Below are positions 24,040 to 35,094 of a DNA stretch of 64,000 bases, piece after piece (the stretch's first letter is position 1; each line of letters opens with the position of its first letter). The stretch lies in contig NC_045131.1 of assembly GCF_007655135.1 (NCBI RefSeq), positions 2,108,001-2,172,000 of the forward strand, written 5' to 3'. The translations under genes were made by a program, and so were the position numbers. Source of the stretch: Punica granatum. Its lineage: Eukaryota > Streptophyta > Magnoliopsida > Myrtales > Lythraceae. The notes beneath the pieces were generated by a model. That model was not told the origin of the DNA, did no database searches, and worked only from the letters and a program-made list of their open reading frames with translations.

Positions 24040-27000
24040 ATGTTGAGGTGGTTGGCAAGGATAGCGTGGGCGTGCTGGAGTCCGGTCAGGAGATATGTCC
24101 GTATGAGCAAGGATGATGGCGGGGACGACGACGACGACCTCCCCGGTTCCGCGCTCGGTGACTCCCTCATCTGGTGGCGGGACCTGGAGAAGCACTCCTA
24201 CGGCGAGTTCTCCTTCGCGGTGGTCCAGGCTAATGAGGTGCTCGAGGATCAGAGCCAGGTCGAGACCGGCTGTGACGCCACTTTCGTCGGTGTCTATGAT
24301 GGACACGGTGGCCCCGAGGCTTCCCGCTTCATCTGCGACCATCTCTTTCTCCACCTTATGAGTGAGTCTCCTCTCCTCTCCTCTCCTCTGTCATTCCCTC
24401 GTTCCTGGCTATCTAAAGTCCGCAGCTTACTCTTTATTGTGATGTTGAGTGAATAAGTCTCCTCTCTTCTTCAGGTCAAAGTTGAGTAGTATCCTCTGAC
24501 CCTGTCTGGTCGGTGATACCCGGAGAGTAGTGAATTGCTTTGGCTACAAATGGAGTTAGTTAGGCGATAGATTCTCATCTTGAAATTGGGAGATTTTCAT
24601 TTTCACTGCCATGGTTTTTTAGATTTTGTAACTCTGTAATGGAAAGACTTTAGATTGTAAAATTAATGTTCTTGCTCCGGAAGGAAGGAAGGATGTGGAG
24701 ATTATTACAATGGCAAAATTGGTGACGACCGGGGAAGTCGTTTTCCTGCTCTTTCTTTCGCACCCTTCTTGTCGGCTGTTGCAACTCTCTCCGTCTCCGT
24801 GTTTTCACACTGTGTTTATTGTTAATCGTTGACGTTCTGTCCCATTTACTGTTTTGCAGAACATGCTCATGAGCATGGAACCATATCCGAAGACATACTT
24901 AGAAGTGCTTTCTCTGCCACCGAAGAAGGATTTCTTAAGCTAGTTCGTCGGACATATGGAATAAAACCAATGATTGCAGCAATTGGATCATGCTGTCTTG
25001 CTGGTGTTATCTGGAGGGGAACATTATATGTTGCAAACTTGGGTGACTCCCGAGCTGTAATAGGTTCTTTGGGTAAGTCGAATAAGGTAGTGGCAGAGCA
25101 ATTGACAAGAGACCATAATGCTAGTATGGAGGACGTCAGACAAGAACTTAGGTCCTTGCATCCTGATGACTCGCATATAGTATTCATGAAACATGGAGTA
25201 TGGCGTATCAAAGGAATCATTCAGGTTTGCTTTCATTACATACAAACCTTCCTTGAGAGTTTACCTTTGATTTTTTTTTTTTTTAAAATTGGATGTTTTG
25301 GTTTGAGCAATTAGGAAGCCTTTTCAATTAGGAATACAGATGCTCTGATGAAAACCTGTTTGCCTAATTGTTCAAGTAGCTAGATCGGAATAGATTTAGA
25401 CCGGTATTGATCATGGGTCATAAGAAAGCTTCTATTTTTGGTCAACTTCTTTTCCCCACAATTGGAATGAATTTTGAGATGCCTGCTCTATCTTTGGATG
25501 CATTGGAATGTAATTAATCCCTCTATCTTACTGAAATTTATTGTTTTGTTACTTGAAATCTATCAGCTTTGAATGCTTTGGTAAATAGGCATGGCTATAG
25601 AAAAAGCCGAAGACATTTCCATTTTAGTCTCCTGGTTCTTATTGCATTACCTCTCCCTGGTACCTAATTTTGGGTTTCAAAACAGCTATCATCATCACGG
25701 ATACCATCCTCCATCTTCTTCCTTGTGCTCTGGCGATCTTTCTTTTGACATATGTTCAAAGGTAAGATTGCTCAGATCATTAGGCTTGTTAGAATTATTT
25801 AAAAAAAAAAAAAAACTCTCTTTCAGGTTTAGCTTTTCAGGATAAGCAGTGATGGAAGAATGTGGTGGAAGCATTGGAATAAGTCTTTGTATATTAAAAG
25901 ACTTTTGTTTGTTAAACATGGTCATGGTAATTTCTAATGGTGAAGGTCTGCTGACTTTCAGCAAAAGAAAGGTGTTGGATTGTGAGCTTATGGATTTCGG
26001 AACCTGATGATGCTCCCTTTTTGTTGTGTAAAATGAATTGCTCATTAGTAGAAGAGTGCTATTGTGAACTCTCGTATGACCTGGTCATTCATAATTATAT
26101 TTCCAACCAATTCTGGACTGGGCGTTGGGAGTGCAGTGATCATAGCAGCACGTGTGGCTCAGTGTAGCCGTAGAAGTTGGAGGCTTATGGCTTTATGCTT
26201 GTACTTTGATGGATAATTATTACAAGTATGAGCATTCTCAAGTTTGACCCTACTGATGCACCTGCCAACTGCTTGTACTCGACCCTTTCTTCATGCTAAA
26301 AAGCTCCAAGAACCCTGTCTTCTAATTATTTGCTGATTTATGATAAGTGTGAGTGAAACTACCATGCTAAATCCTAAGAACAGTAATCTCAAATCTTTTC
26401 TATCAAAATTAGGCGGCTTGAAGTAAAACCATGAAGCTATAGGCATGAAGAAGCATGTCCATAGTACTTACATGAAATCAGTGAGGAATCCTCTCTCAAA
26501 TGGACTCCTTAGAAAAGAGCTAACACGTCTCCCACTTTCTTTTAGTAGCATCTTTTTATATTTTAAACATCATTTGCAGCAGTGTCATGCAATGTTATTT
26601 GATTTGGATCAATCACGCAATATACTTTAATCATTGAACTTATGCATACGTCCTTGATTAGCAAATGATTTGTGTTCTGTTTATTACAAGCATTGATACC
26701 TCTTTTCCATTTACCTTCAAAACTAGGTATCAAGATCCATAGGGGACGCATACTTGAAGAAGCCTGAGTTCTCACTGGATCCTTCATTTCCACGGTTTCA
26801 CCTTCCCGAGCCTATCCGCCGGCCTGTGCTTACAGCAGAACCATCAGTATATTCGAGGGTGTTGAGATCCCAAGATAAATTCATCATATTTGCCTCTGAT
26901 GGGCTTTGGGAACACCTCTCGAATCAGCGAGCTGTTGAGATTGTGCATAATAACCCCCGTGCTGTATGCTATCCCTCTGATATCTATGTCCGTCCATGCT

Positions 27001-27346
27001 ATCCCTCTGATATCTGTGTCCGTCCATGCTTGTAGAGCTCACATCCTTGTTTTCCTCCCTTGTATATATGCGCTAGGGAATCGCAAGAAGACTGTTAAAG
27101 GCAGCACTAGCCGAAGCGGCGAGAAAGAGGGAGATGAGATATGCAGATCTTAAGAAGGTCGAGAAAGGGATCCGCCGTTTCTTCCATGATGACATCACCG
27201 TTGTTGTCATCTTCCTGGACCATGAATTGCTTGGAGAGAAGATGCAGGTGCCTGAGGTCTCGATTAGAGGTTTCGTCGACACTGTGGAGCCATCAAACTT
27301 CAGTGTCCTTCAAGGGATGAATTCAAATCCGAGGTCCATCCTTTGA
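24040..27346 (+). CDS. Protein phosphatase 2C, clade D type
   Basis: Four exons, 24040-24361, 24860-25224, 26727-26963 and 27077-27346, all GT-AG and in phase, giving 397 residues. PP2C motifs appear in order: [10 protein letters not shown] (about 82-91, metal-binding Asp), [28 protein letters not shown] at the start of exon 3, [19 protein letters not shown], and [14 protein letters not shown] in exon 4. The N-terminus has a short hydrophobic/aromatic segment with Trp and Cys. Length and motifs fit plant clade D, whose members dephosphorylate plasma-membrane H+-ATPases and oppose SAUR-driven growth. Clade membership is by memory of Arabidopsis APD proteins. The 1.5-kb intron 2 holds no other gene. 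Confidence 0.93.
26969..27028. repeat. Tandem 30-bp duplication in PP2C intron 3
   Basis: Two adjacent 30-bp units differ by one base (TCTATG/TCTGTG) and begin five bases after the exon-3 donor. The unit length is a multiple of three, so a retained intron would read through both in frame before reaching a stop. Confidence 0.92.
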
Positions 27347-28070
27347 CATTCCTCCCAACTCATGTAAGGTGAAAGCTTGTCAGACATGAGTCAGTTCCCT
27401 AGTTTGATTGGGTTCGATAAATCTCTATCATTATCTTCCTGATTCCATGACTATCTACATTCCCCCTGGTTAAACTGGATTTCTCTTTTACCATGTAGCC
27501 GGATCATCCCTCGAGGTTCCGCAGAATACCTGCGAGATAACTTTGGCCTTCGTTTTCCTTCATTCCAATAAATCCATAAATGGAGTCCATACTTAGTACG
27601 ATCTCCGGTTCGTCCAGTTTGTAGGGATTGCTAATTATGAAGCTCAAATCAGTTCTTGGGCCCTCAAGTATGATCAAAGAGTCGATATTCGCCCTGGCAT
27701 GGTGTCCCCATCATATTATTGCAAGAGCTTCTTACGAATCTAGATATGTCCGATAATTTTCTTACACCGTCTAGATCTGAATGGACTAAATCTTTGCGGA
27801 AGTATAATTTTTCGATTAAGTCGGCAGTCCAGAGTTAAGCTACTGTCCAAATTAAGGATTAATCACATCTGATAGGCTCAGCATACCTTATCATTACGAT
27901 TCTAACGAGTGATAACCACACCGATGTGCGTGCGTGTGTGTATATAATGAATGAAACATCAGTGAAAAAGTAGATTAGGCCCCGAAAATTTTAATAGAGA
28001 AAAATTTTAAGGTGGAAAAGAAAAGGGGGAAAAAAATAAAAAATCTCGTGTGTTATGTCGGAGGCGGACC
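27347..28070. other. PP2C 3' flank and MTP upstream region
   Basis: No coding potential. Presumably the PP2C 3' UTR followed by the promoter of the transporter gene. Confidence 0.45.
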
Positions 28071-28079
28071 CTATAAATA
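28071..28079 (+). promoter_or_regulatory. TATA box of the MTP gene
   Basis: CTATAAATATT lies about 320 bases before the ATG at 28390, followed by a CT-rich leader. The spacing suggests a 5' UTR of about 290 bases with no intron needed. Confidence 0.6.
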
Positions 28080-28389
28080 TTGAGAGAAAAAACGCGAGCG
28101 CGACTTCGTTTACTTGACTTGCAGTCTTCGCCCGCCATTCTCTCCCCCACTCGGCTGCGCATTGGAATCGTTTCTCTCGTTCAATCGATCAGCACTCGAG
28201 ACGTTCTTCTCTCAATCTTCTTCGACTTCCCTAACAGATCTGTTGATTCTGCATCTCCATATGATACGTTCACCTCCAATTCGTTGAAATCTCGTTCCGA
28301 CGAGCTCAGCATCCTTTGCTGGTCGGAGATTAGGGTTCGGGCGCATCCAGAAGTTTGATTGAGTGGCTCAACGGATCACACTCCCATCT

Positions 28390-31300
28390 ATGGAGAAAAA
28401 CAGTTCATTAAAATACTACACATTGGCGAACGAGCATCAGCATCAATGGAACGGGGATTTTGGGCCGCCCACCGGCGACCGTAGATATGCCTATACGCGC
28501 CAAGCTTCGTTCCACCAATCGCATGAGCCCCACACCCCATTCTCTATCTATCACGATGATTCATCCAAGCCTCTGCTTTCTCGGAGCGCGTCGGGCATCG
28601 ATATGCCCGCAGAGTCTCTCTCGTTCGAAGAGACAGAGATGCTTGCTGGGGAAGGGAAAGGAATGCGTGGAAAGCCATCCGTTTTGCTCCTGGTGGCTTC
28701 ACTATTTAAGGCTATAAGGTCGGGGAATAGGTACATGAAGAGATTGTTTTGGTTGATTTCGCTCAACGTGGTGTATTCAACGGCAGAATTAGCTATTGGC
28801 CTTTTCACGGGCCGTGTCGGTAAATACATTGATCTTGCTCTTACATTCACATTGGAAGGATTCACCTTTTATGTTAAACTGCATAAGTTGCAGCTCTATT
28901 ATTTGTGGAAATGGTGTTGCTTATCTTTTCACTAGGATCATTTCCAAATTATAAACTTTAGTGGGATGCAGTATATGCCAACTTAGAGTGTCATCAGCAA
29001 TATTTGATTGAGATTTGACGTCTTTAACTTTCAGTATTGCTATCTACTTCAGGTTTGGTTTCGGATGCATTTCATTTAACATTTGGCTGTAGCCTCCTGA
29101 CGTTCTCTTTGTTTGCGATGGCTGCGTCAAGGGAGAAGCCTGACCGATTCTACACTTACGGGTGAGTTCAGATTTAAATGGACAAGTTAAGAGTTAAGAT
29201 GTTTGTGGAGCTAGTTTTCTTTTGGAAGGTTCTGGTAGCTAATACACCCTCTTTGTTGACCTGATATGTCTCACCAACAACCAAGCTAATACTTCTTGTT
29301 GAACTTGAAGTAGCTCGAGACCTTAATATGGATCTTGTTCCAAACGGACATCATTCCGTGCTAACAATTAGTTTGCTGCTCATTGGCAGGTATAAGAGGC
29401 TAGAAGTCTTATCTGCATTCACAAATGCTGTAAGTTAGTTGGAGTTCTTCGTTCTTTCGAAATTTTCATTTTGAAGATCACTTCTTGAACATATTCCCGA
29501 ATCAATGTGCTGTGCATTAGGTTTTAGTGCTAACATATGGGTTTTTGTTGATTCTGTTGCATGTGTAGACAGCTCTTTCTTTTGTTTATGTCATTTTCTA
29601 TAGCTGTGGAAGCCCTTCACGCGTTCATACAAGATGAATCTGAGCACAAGTAAGTTTATTTCTAGTTTCTGTATTTTGATTTGAAATATCTGCCACTGCT
29701 TCTACTTGATGAGAAATATAGGTCAAAACATATTTTGTGATTTCTCACCGGAAAAGTTTTTGTCCTCAAATTCTGGCTAGATGTTTGTAGAGCTCCTCAG
29801 TTATCCATATTTGGAGCATTCTTCAAGCAGTGCCGTCCCTCTCTGGCAATTTAATTTTCTGAGATGTACCCTATATGGAGCTACACCTTTTTCTGGATCT
29901 AAGGCATTGCATATGTGAATCTATGATGCTGTTGCCTAGATATGACGTCCTGCTGTTTATATTGTAACGTGTTGGAGAAATCATTGCACTGTAAAGTATT
30001 TAATTATCATGTGCTGCTTTGCAGTTTGGACTCTTTCCGTGACATCTAAAGCCCTTGGATTTATATACATGATGCTTGATTTGTGATGCTAGTCCATTGT
30101 GAAAGTGCTTTTCATATTTTAGGATTAGCTCATGTGATCTTTCCTCTCTTCTTCGTGGGTGCAGGCATTACTTGATTGTCTCAGCAGTTACCAATTTAGC
30201 AGTGAATCTAATTGGTGTTTGGTTCTTCAGGAACTATGCCAGAATTAATCTCGGTAAGCTGTCGATGCCATCACATATTGGAAAGGTCTTGACCGCTTGT
30301 TTCTTGTCCTTCTTTCACTAGCATAGAAATTCTTAGCATATATTTGTTTAGTATGTGAAAATAAGTGGTGCTTCTGAATAATTAAAAAGAAAAAGCGATA
30401 CAAGGAACTGGAGAAAATGGGTTTATTCAGCAATAATGCACAAGTTGTAATATGTTGATAATCCTTACCAGTAAAAGAAACGACAAAGGGAAGAAACAGG
30501 TGGACCCTCCAAGTCGTAACAGTTGATGTATTTTTCTCTTCTGCTTAATTTAATTATTATTGAATTATTACATATCCGCAACTCTAAGTACCGGAAATAG
30601 CGGGAAAAAAAAATGATAGCATTTGTGTGCAAGTTCTTTTTCTCATAGGCATGTTGCCAAATCTTCTTCTCTCCTGCTAATCTTTTTGGTTTTATTTTTC
30701 TGCAGTATATAGAAAGGTAGAAGACATGAACTATCACTCAGTTTGCCTGCATGTTCTTGCAGATTCAATTCGCAGGTATAAAATTTCTCCAGTATCTCTC
30801 TGCAGTGCGCAGTTGGATATGCAGGCATCATATAATCATATCCATTTGCTTTTTTCCTTAAAAAATCGCTCTTAAGCTGGTAAACATTTATTCCTCAGTG
30901 CAGGTTTGATACTGGCATCTTGGCTCCTATCCCTCGGGTATAGACTGCTCTCTTTTCTCTTTGGGTTGCTTCTGAAATAAGCCACCTTCTCCCTGATTAA
31001 ATTTTGAACTTTAATCCCCTGCAGGGTTCAAAATGCAGAAGTTTTGTGCATGGGACTCGTTTCAGCTACAGTGTTCATGCTTATTATGCCACTTTTTAAA
31101 GCGAGTGGTGGCATATTGCTACAAATGGCACCACCAAGCATTTCAAATTCAGCACTGAGCAAATGCTGGAGACAGGTGATTAAAATCTCTTTCTCTCTCT
31201 CTCTCTCTGACTCATTTATGGAAGCGCTGAACATTTCCGTATTCCAGATTACTGCTCGAGAAGAGGTATCTGAGATTTCACAGGCTCGTTTTTGGGAGGT

Positions 31301-31524
31301 GATCCCCGGGCATGTTGTTGGCTCACTAACCATACGAGTATGTTCCGATTAACTTAATCCTTTACCATTTTTAAGAACTTTAACTCTTCTGGCTCAATCA
31401 TTACCTTCATTTTAATGTGCAGGTAAAGGATGGCATGAACGAGCATTCAGTGCTCCAGATCGTGCACAGTTTGTACCATGATCTGGGCATACAAGACTTG
31501 ACAGTACAGACAGATGAATCTTAA
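28390..31524 (+). CDS. MTP5: Cation diffusion facilitator, MTP5/ZnT6-like (metal tolerance protein C2)
   Basis: Ten exons: 28390-28819, 29053-29161, 29390-29429, 29573-29649, 30165-30253, 30706-30775, 30899-30937, 31025-31175, 31248-31337, 31423-31524. Each is GT-AG and in phase, giving 398 residues. The start is the first ATG in frame after the leader. Six hydrophobic segments and a cytosolic C-terminal domain give the CDF fold. The second metal half-site HVLAD in SVCLHVLADSIRSAG is present. The first half-site reads SDAFHLTFG, where catalytic relatives have SDAxHMLFD, so one Asp ligand is missing. As I recall, Arabidopsis MTP5 has the same change and works as the partner of MTP12 in a Golgi zinc-import heterodimer (like ZnT6 with ZnT5). 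The role here is inferred from that family knowledge. Confidence 0.92.
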
Positions 31525-32279
31525 AGGAAGTTCAGAATATTTGCTTGCTATGGATCTCATCGTATTTTGCTCCGAGTACAATTCTATTATTGGGATTGAG
31601 GAATTCTAATTCCTTTCCCCATTTATTCCCACCCAGTCCTGGAGACGTTCCTGGAAAGATGGCAGCTGCAGAAAAACGTTTGATATTTTCATATGTGGCC
31701 CAGTGGTTTGTAGACTAGTAACTTTTACACCTAGCACTCGCTGTTGATAAAAGTGACAGCTGCAATTTTGCTCTGGAGATTTTGCGATTCTTGTATCACA
31801 AGCATCTAAAAAGGTATAAAATTATACATTCTGTTCGAGACGTTTCTCTTCTTGTTGTGTTTCATCCAAAGTTCGAGCTCGGGAATACTTTCTTCAGAAA
31901 CGGCTAGCTCCTCTTTTCGAGCCAGAACTGTAATAAGATTCATGAGATTGTAGTTTTACTTTGGCATATAAAGTCTCCTTTGGGGCTTTAATCGTACCTT
32001 GTAAAACAACTTAATAAAGTACTTCTGACATTTTGTGGGGCAACTTCTCTGTAGAAGCCGAAGTGGCTCCCATGAATAATCTACTGCGTAACAGAATGCG
32101 ACATGTTTGTTGTCAACCGTGAAGTACTATGAGCGGATGTTGTCTCGTTGATATTGATGTACGCGGAACGAACGCGTACGGTAGATAGTTAATGTACACG
32201 GAACGAACCGCGTCCAATGGATGGTGATGCAAATGAAACGAAACTGCCTGATTCACTTAACGCCATCCACCCGTGTCCT
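31525..32279. other. MTP 3' UTR and DC1 upstream region
   Basis: No coding exon is seen. Near 32156-32215 a GTACACGGAACGAAC-like phrase occurs twice (GTACGCGGAACGAACGCGT and GTACACGGAACGAACCGCG), a small local repeat in the promoter of the next gene. Confidence 0.45.
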
Positions 32280-32286
32280 TATAAAA
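32280..32286 (+). promoter_or_regulatory. TATA box of DC1 gene 1
   Basis: TATAAAA lies 75 bases before the ATG at 32361. It also decides the start: the in-frame ATG at 32217 lies upstream of this box and would not be in the mRNA. Confidence 0.6.
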
Positions 32287-32360
32287 CTCTCTCCGTCCCT
32301 CTGCTTTCTGCATCATCAATCCATACACACGGAAAACAGACACACGTAGAACTAGAAAGG

Positions 32361-33413
32361 ATGAGCAGCCTCAATGGTGCAGCTGAACAACAGAGGCCAA
32401 CCTTCACTCACTTGGCCCACCACCACCCCTTAGAGCTAGCCAATGGCCTAAACAACCACCTCGTAAGCTGCTCGGGCTGCACCCTCCCTATCCTCGGAGG
32501 CAAGGACTACTATACTTGCCGGCCTTGCTCCTTCTCCCTCCACTCCTCCTGCTTTAAAATGCCTCCTTCCCTTCGCCACCCTTCCCACCCTGCCCATGAA
32601 CTTCGCCTTTCCTGCTCCTCCACCACTGCTGCTCCATGCCAGGCCTGTGCCCAGCCGATTGCTCCCAGCTCAGGAGGCGGCTTCTTCTACAGCTGCCAAT
32701 TTTGTCCTGTCCACTTCCATTCGCTTTGCCTATTCCGGCCAGTCTCCATCTCCCACCCTTTCCACCCGGTCCACGAGCTGTCCTTGAAGTTCTCCTCCCC
32801 TTATGGAGCCGGTGTTGGGTTCCGTTGCGATGTATGTGGGAATCCTGGGCTGCCTGATCAGTGGCTCTACCGGTGTGATATGTGTGACTTTGACATCCAT
32901 GCTGAATGCTCAGCTGCCACATCAGCTGTCACAACCACCCGGAGCGCCCTGACAGCCGGGTCACCAGGTGGTGCTCCACCTCAACCTCCGCTACCTGCGG
33001 GCTATCCCCCTTCCCTACCTCCAACAAACTCTGGAGTGGCATATCAGGGAGCAACTACCGTCCAGCTTCAACAACCACAGCCTGCTGTAGGAATGGGAAT
33101 GAACCAAACACAACTGCAGTCATGGTCTGGATATCAGCAGCCTGCGGGTGTCGGAGCTGGAATGACCCAAGCACCGCCACAGGTTATCGGCGGCGGTTAT
33201 TCTAACCCCATGTCTTATCCTATCCAGACAGTGGGTGCAGTGCCAGTCGCTCCTGCTCCAGCAATGGGAATGGGAATGGGAATGGGAACACTGGTGATGG
33301 CGGGAGTCGCCACAGGTGTAGGAGAAGGGATAGGACAAGGAATTTTTCAGAGCACTGCGAGTGCTTTTGGTGGACACGACTCCTCGGGTTTATCAGATCA
33401 GCACATCATCTGA
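32361..33413 (+). CDS. DC1 (C1-like) domain protein with glycine/methionine-rich tail
   Basis: A single exon of 350 codons, starting at the ATG behind the TATA box. Three Cys/His DC1 modules occupy about residues 20-190. Each opens with an H-P-(L/A/V)-(E/H)-L-type phrase and holds paired CxxC motifs such as CSGC, CQAC and CDVC, ending in CDMCDFDIHAEC. Such modules are zinc-binding C1 relatives found almost only in plants and implicated in defence and hormone responses. The following about 110 residues are Pro/Gln-rich. The end has an unusual run of alternating Gly and Met (about 289-295) followed by a small-residue-rich GxxxG helix-like segment. Function is unknown beyond the domain class. 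Confidence 0.85.
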   Translation: MSSLNGAAEQQRPTFTHLAHHHPLELANGLNNHLVSCSGCTLPILGGKDYYTCRPCSFSLHSSCFKMPPSLRHPSHPAHELRLSCSSTTAAPCQACAQPIAPSSGGGFFYSCQFCPVHFHSLCLFRPVSISHPFHPVHELSLKFSSPYGAGVGFRCDVCGNPGLPDQWLYRCDMCDFDIHAECSAATSAVTTTRSALTAGSPGGAPPQPPLPAGYPPSLPPTNSGVAYQGATTVQLQQPQPAVGMGMNQTQLQSWSGYQQPAGVGAGMTQAPPQVIGGGYSNPMSYPIQTVGAVPVAPAPAMGMGMGMGTLVMAGVATGVGEGIGQGIFQSTASAFGGHDSSGLSDQHII

Positions 33414-34167
33414 TACGTTCCAAATCCTCGGGTCATGGACTTATGTTTCTGCGGTTTCTGTTTTTCGCTTCTTCGTTCAGGTGTTCTTGATATAGAACGG
33501 AGTGTTTTAACTTCCTGAGCAGGTGGACTACTAGAAATTAGTCCTTGTTCTTTTCTTTCCTGCAACTCCGTTATTTTACAGTCCCATGTTTGCTATATTG
33601 AAACTTTCTTTTTCCATCGACCTGTAAGAAGGTATCACATGACGGACCCATTTATTGAATGAAAGAGACTTTGAATTAAGCTCTTAATGGAACAAGATTC
33701 CATATTCCTTTACCATTCCAGTGTATGGAAGGGGTCACCAGTCCTCAAGATGCTGAAGTGACCTTGTTTTCTACGGACAGTTTGATAGATCACATAGTAA
33801 TTCATCTGGTATTTGATTGCATGTTTTCTCCGGCTTCAATTTCATGATACAAACAAATGACTCGGGAGACGGACAGACACTTTCCTTGGACTTGTAGTAG
33901 AGCTCGGAATATTACGGACAAGATGTAATTAGTCACCATGTCAATTTCACATTATTTTACTGAAAAGCCGGCCTTCACATTGTCTGCAGAAAGTCTTGGC
34001 CTTATACTTCAATAGCTGCTAATGTAAGTGATGCCAAACTGCTATTGAATAATCAATGATATTTGGGTGCCGGCACATTTCAACTTCTTTAACCAAATTC
34101 TACATTCCAACTCTTGAACATCCCGAAGCATTTCTAGGAACATGTCTCATTCCCCTCTTTCTCCATT
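33414..34167. other. Spacer between the two DC1 genes
   Basis: No open frame of interest. It should contain the 3' UTR of DC1 gene 1 and the promoter of gene 2. No TATA box is clear. Confidence 0.45.
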
Positions 34168-35094
34168 ATGAGCCATTCCCTCAGCAAACCGGAAATGGAG
34201 GTGAGAAGAGAGATCTCCAGTCATTCTAGCCATGGACACCCATTTGAGCTCACAGTCACTTCTCATCCTCACCCGCTTAAACTCGAGTTTTCACTCCATT
34301 ACGAGTTTTCCTGCAACCTGTGCCATAAACCCTGTTCTAATGTCGAATGGCTCTACCAGTGTAACCTCTGTGAGTTCAATTCCCATATCCAGTGTGCCGC
34401 CGCAAATAGGAGAACATCTCCTGCTGGTGAAGCACCAATGCAGTTTGATAATACGAAGAATCTTGCCAAGAAAACTGCTCTGGCTTCTCCACATTTGGAC
34501 CTTTCACAGCAGGACGATAGGTCTGCCATGATCTCTATAGACCTTGCCCCGACTCCAAGTTATCAGTTCAGCGATACGTGCTTCTCCATCGATCTGCAAA
34601 AGTCTTATGTGGGCTACAATGGGAACTATGAGGGGGAAGTTCAAGCTCGACACAAGGATCGTGGCGAGTTATCGGGCACTGGTGAGATGAAAGAAAAGAC
34701 TGGATCGAGCACCATTAAGCAAGACAAGCAGCAACCATATCAAGAGTTCAAACAAGGTTCAGGTAAGATAAAAGAAGTCATGATCAATGACGAAATATTC
34801 GCGAATTGGGGTGTTGGGAGCCAGACCCAGAAGAGTTTGATACCAGCGGATAGAAGTAGAAGTACTAGCAAGGGATCCATTGGCAGGTCTAGGAGAGTAA
34901 ATCAGGGAAGCCCTGCATCAAAGACAGTGAGTATACACCGACACACGACACATAAACTTATTCGAGTGCTCGATTAAGCAATGTTCAGTGACGTAATTTG
35001 TTGGTAACTCTGGGACAACGTTTTGCTGCAGGAAAAGGGTACACTATGGAAGAATCTGCTGTGCTGCTATCATCCCAGTTCCAAGATGTTGTGA
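34168..35094 (+). CDS. Single-DC1-domain protein with disordered basic tail
   Basis: Exons 34168-34926 and 35032-35094 join in phase 0 (GCATCAAAGACA|GTGAGT, then GCTGCAG|GAA), giving 273 residues. One DC1 module at about residues 24-77 contains HPFELTVTSHPHPLKLEF, CNLCHKPC and CNLCEFNSHIQC. The rest is Ser/Lys/Gln-rich and looks disordered. The short second exon ends in LLCCYHPSSKML, whose paired Cys could be a lipidation site (inference). It is 754 bp downstream of the three-module DC1 gene and shares its last-module pattern (WLYQCNLCEF against WLYRCDMCDF), so the pair probably arose by duplication and loss. An alternative start is Met at codon 10. Confidence 0.75.

Noticed and set aside
32217..32360. 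In-frame ATG extension of DC1 gene 1 by 48 codons
   Set aside because: It lies upstream of the TATA box at 32280, and the added residues do not resemble a DC1 protein start.
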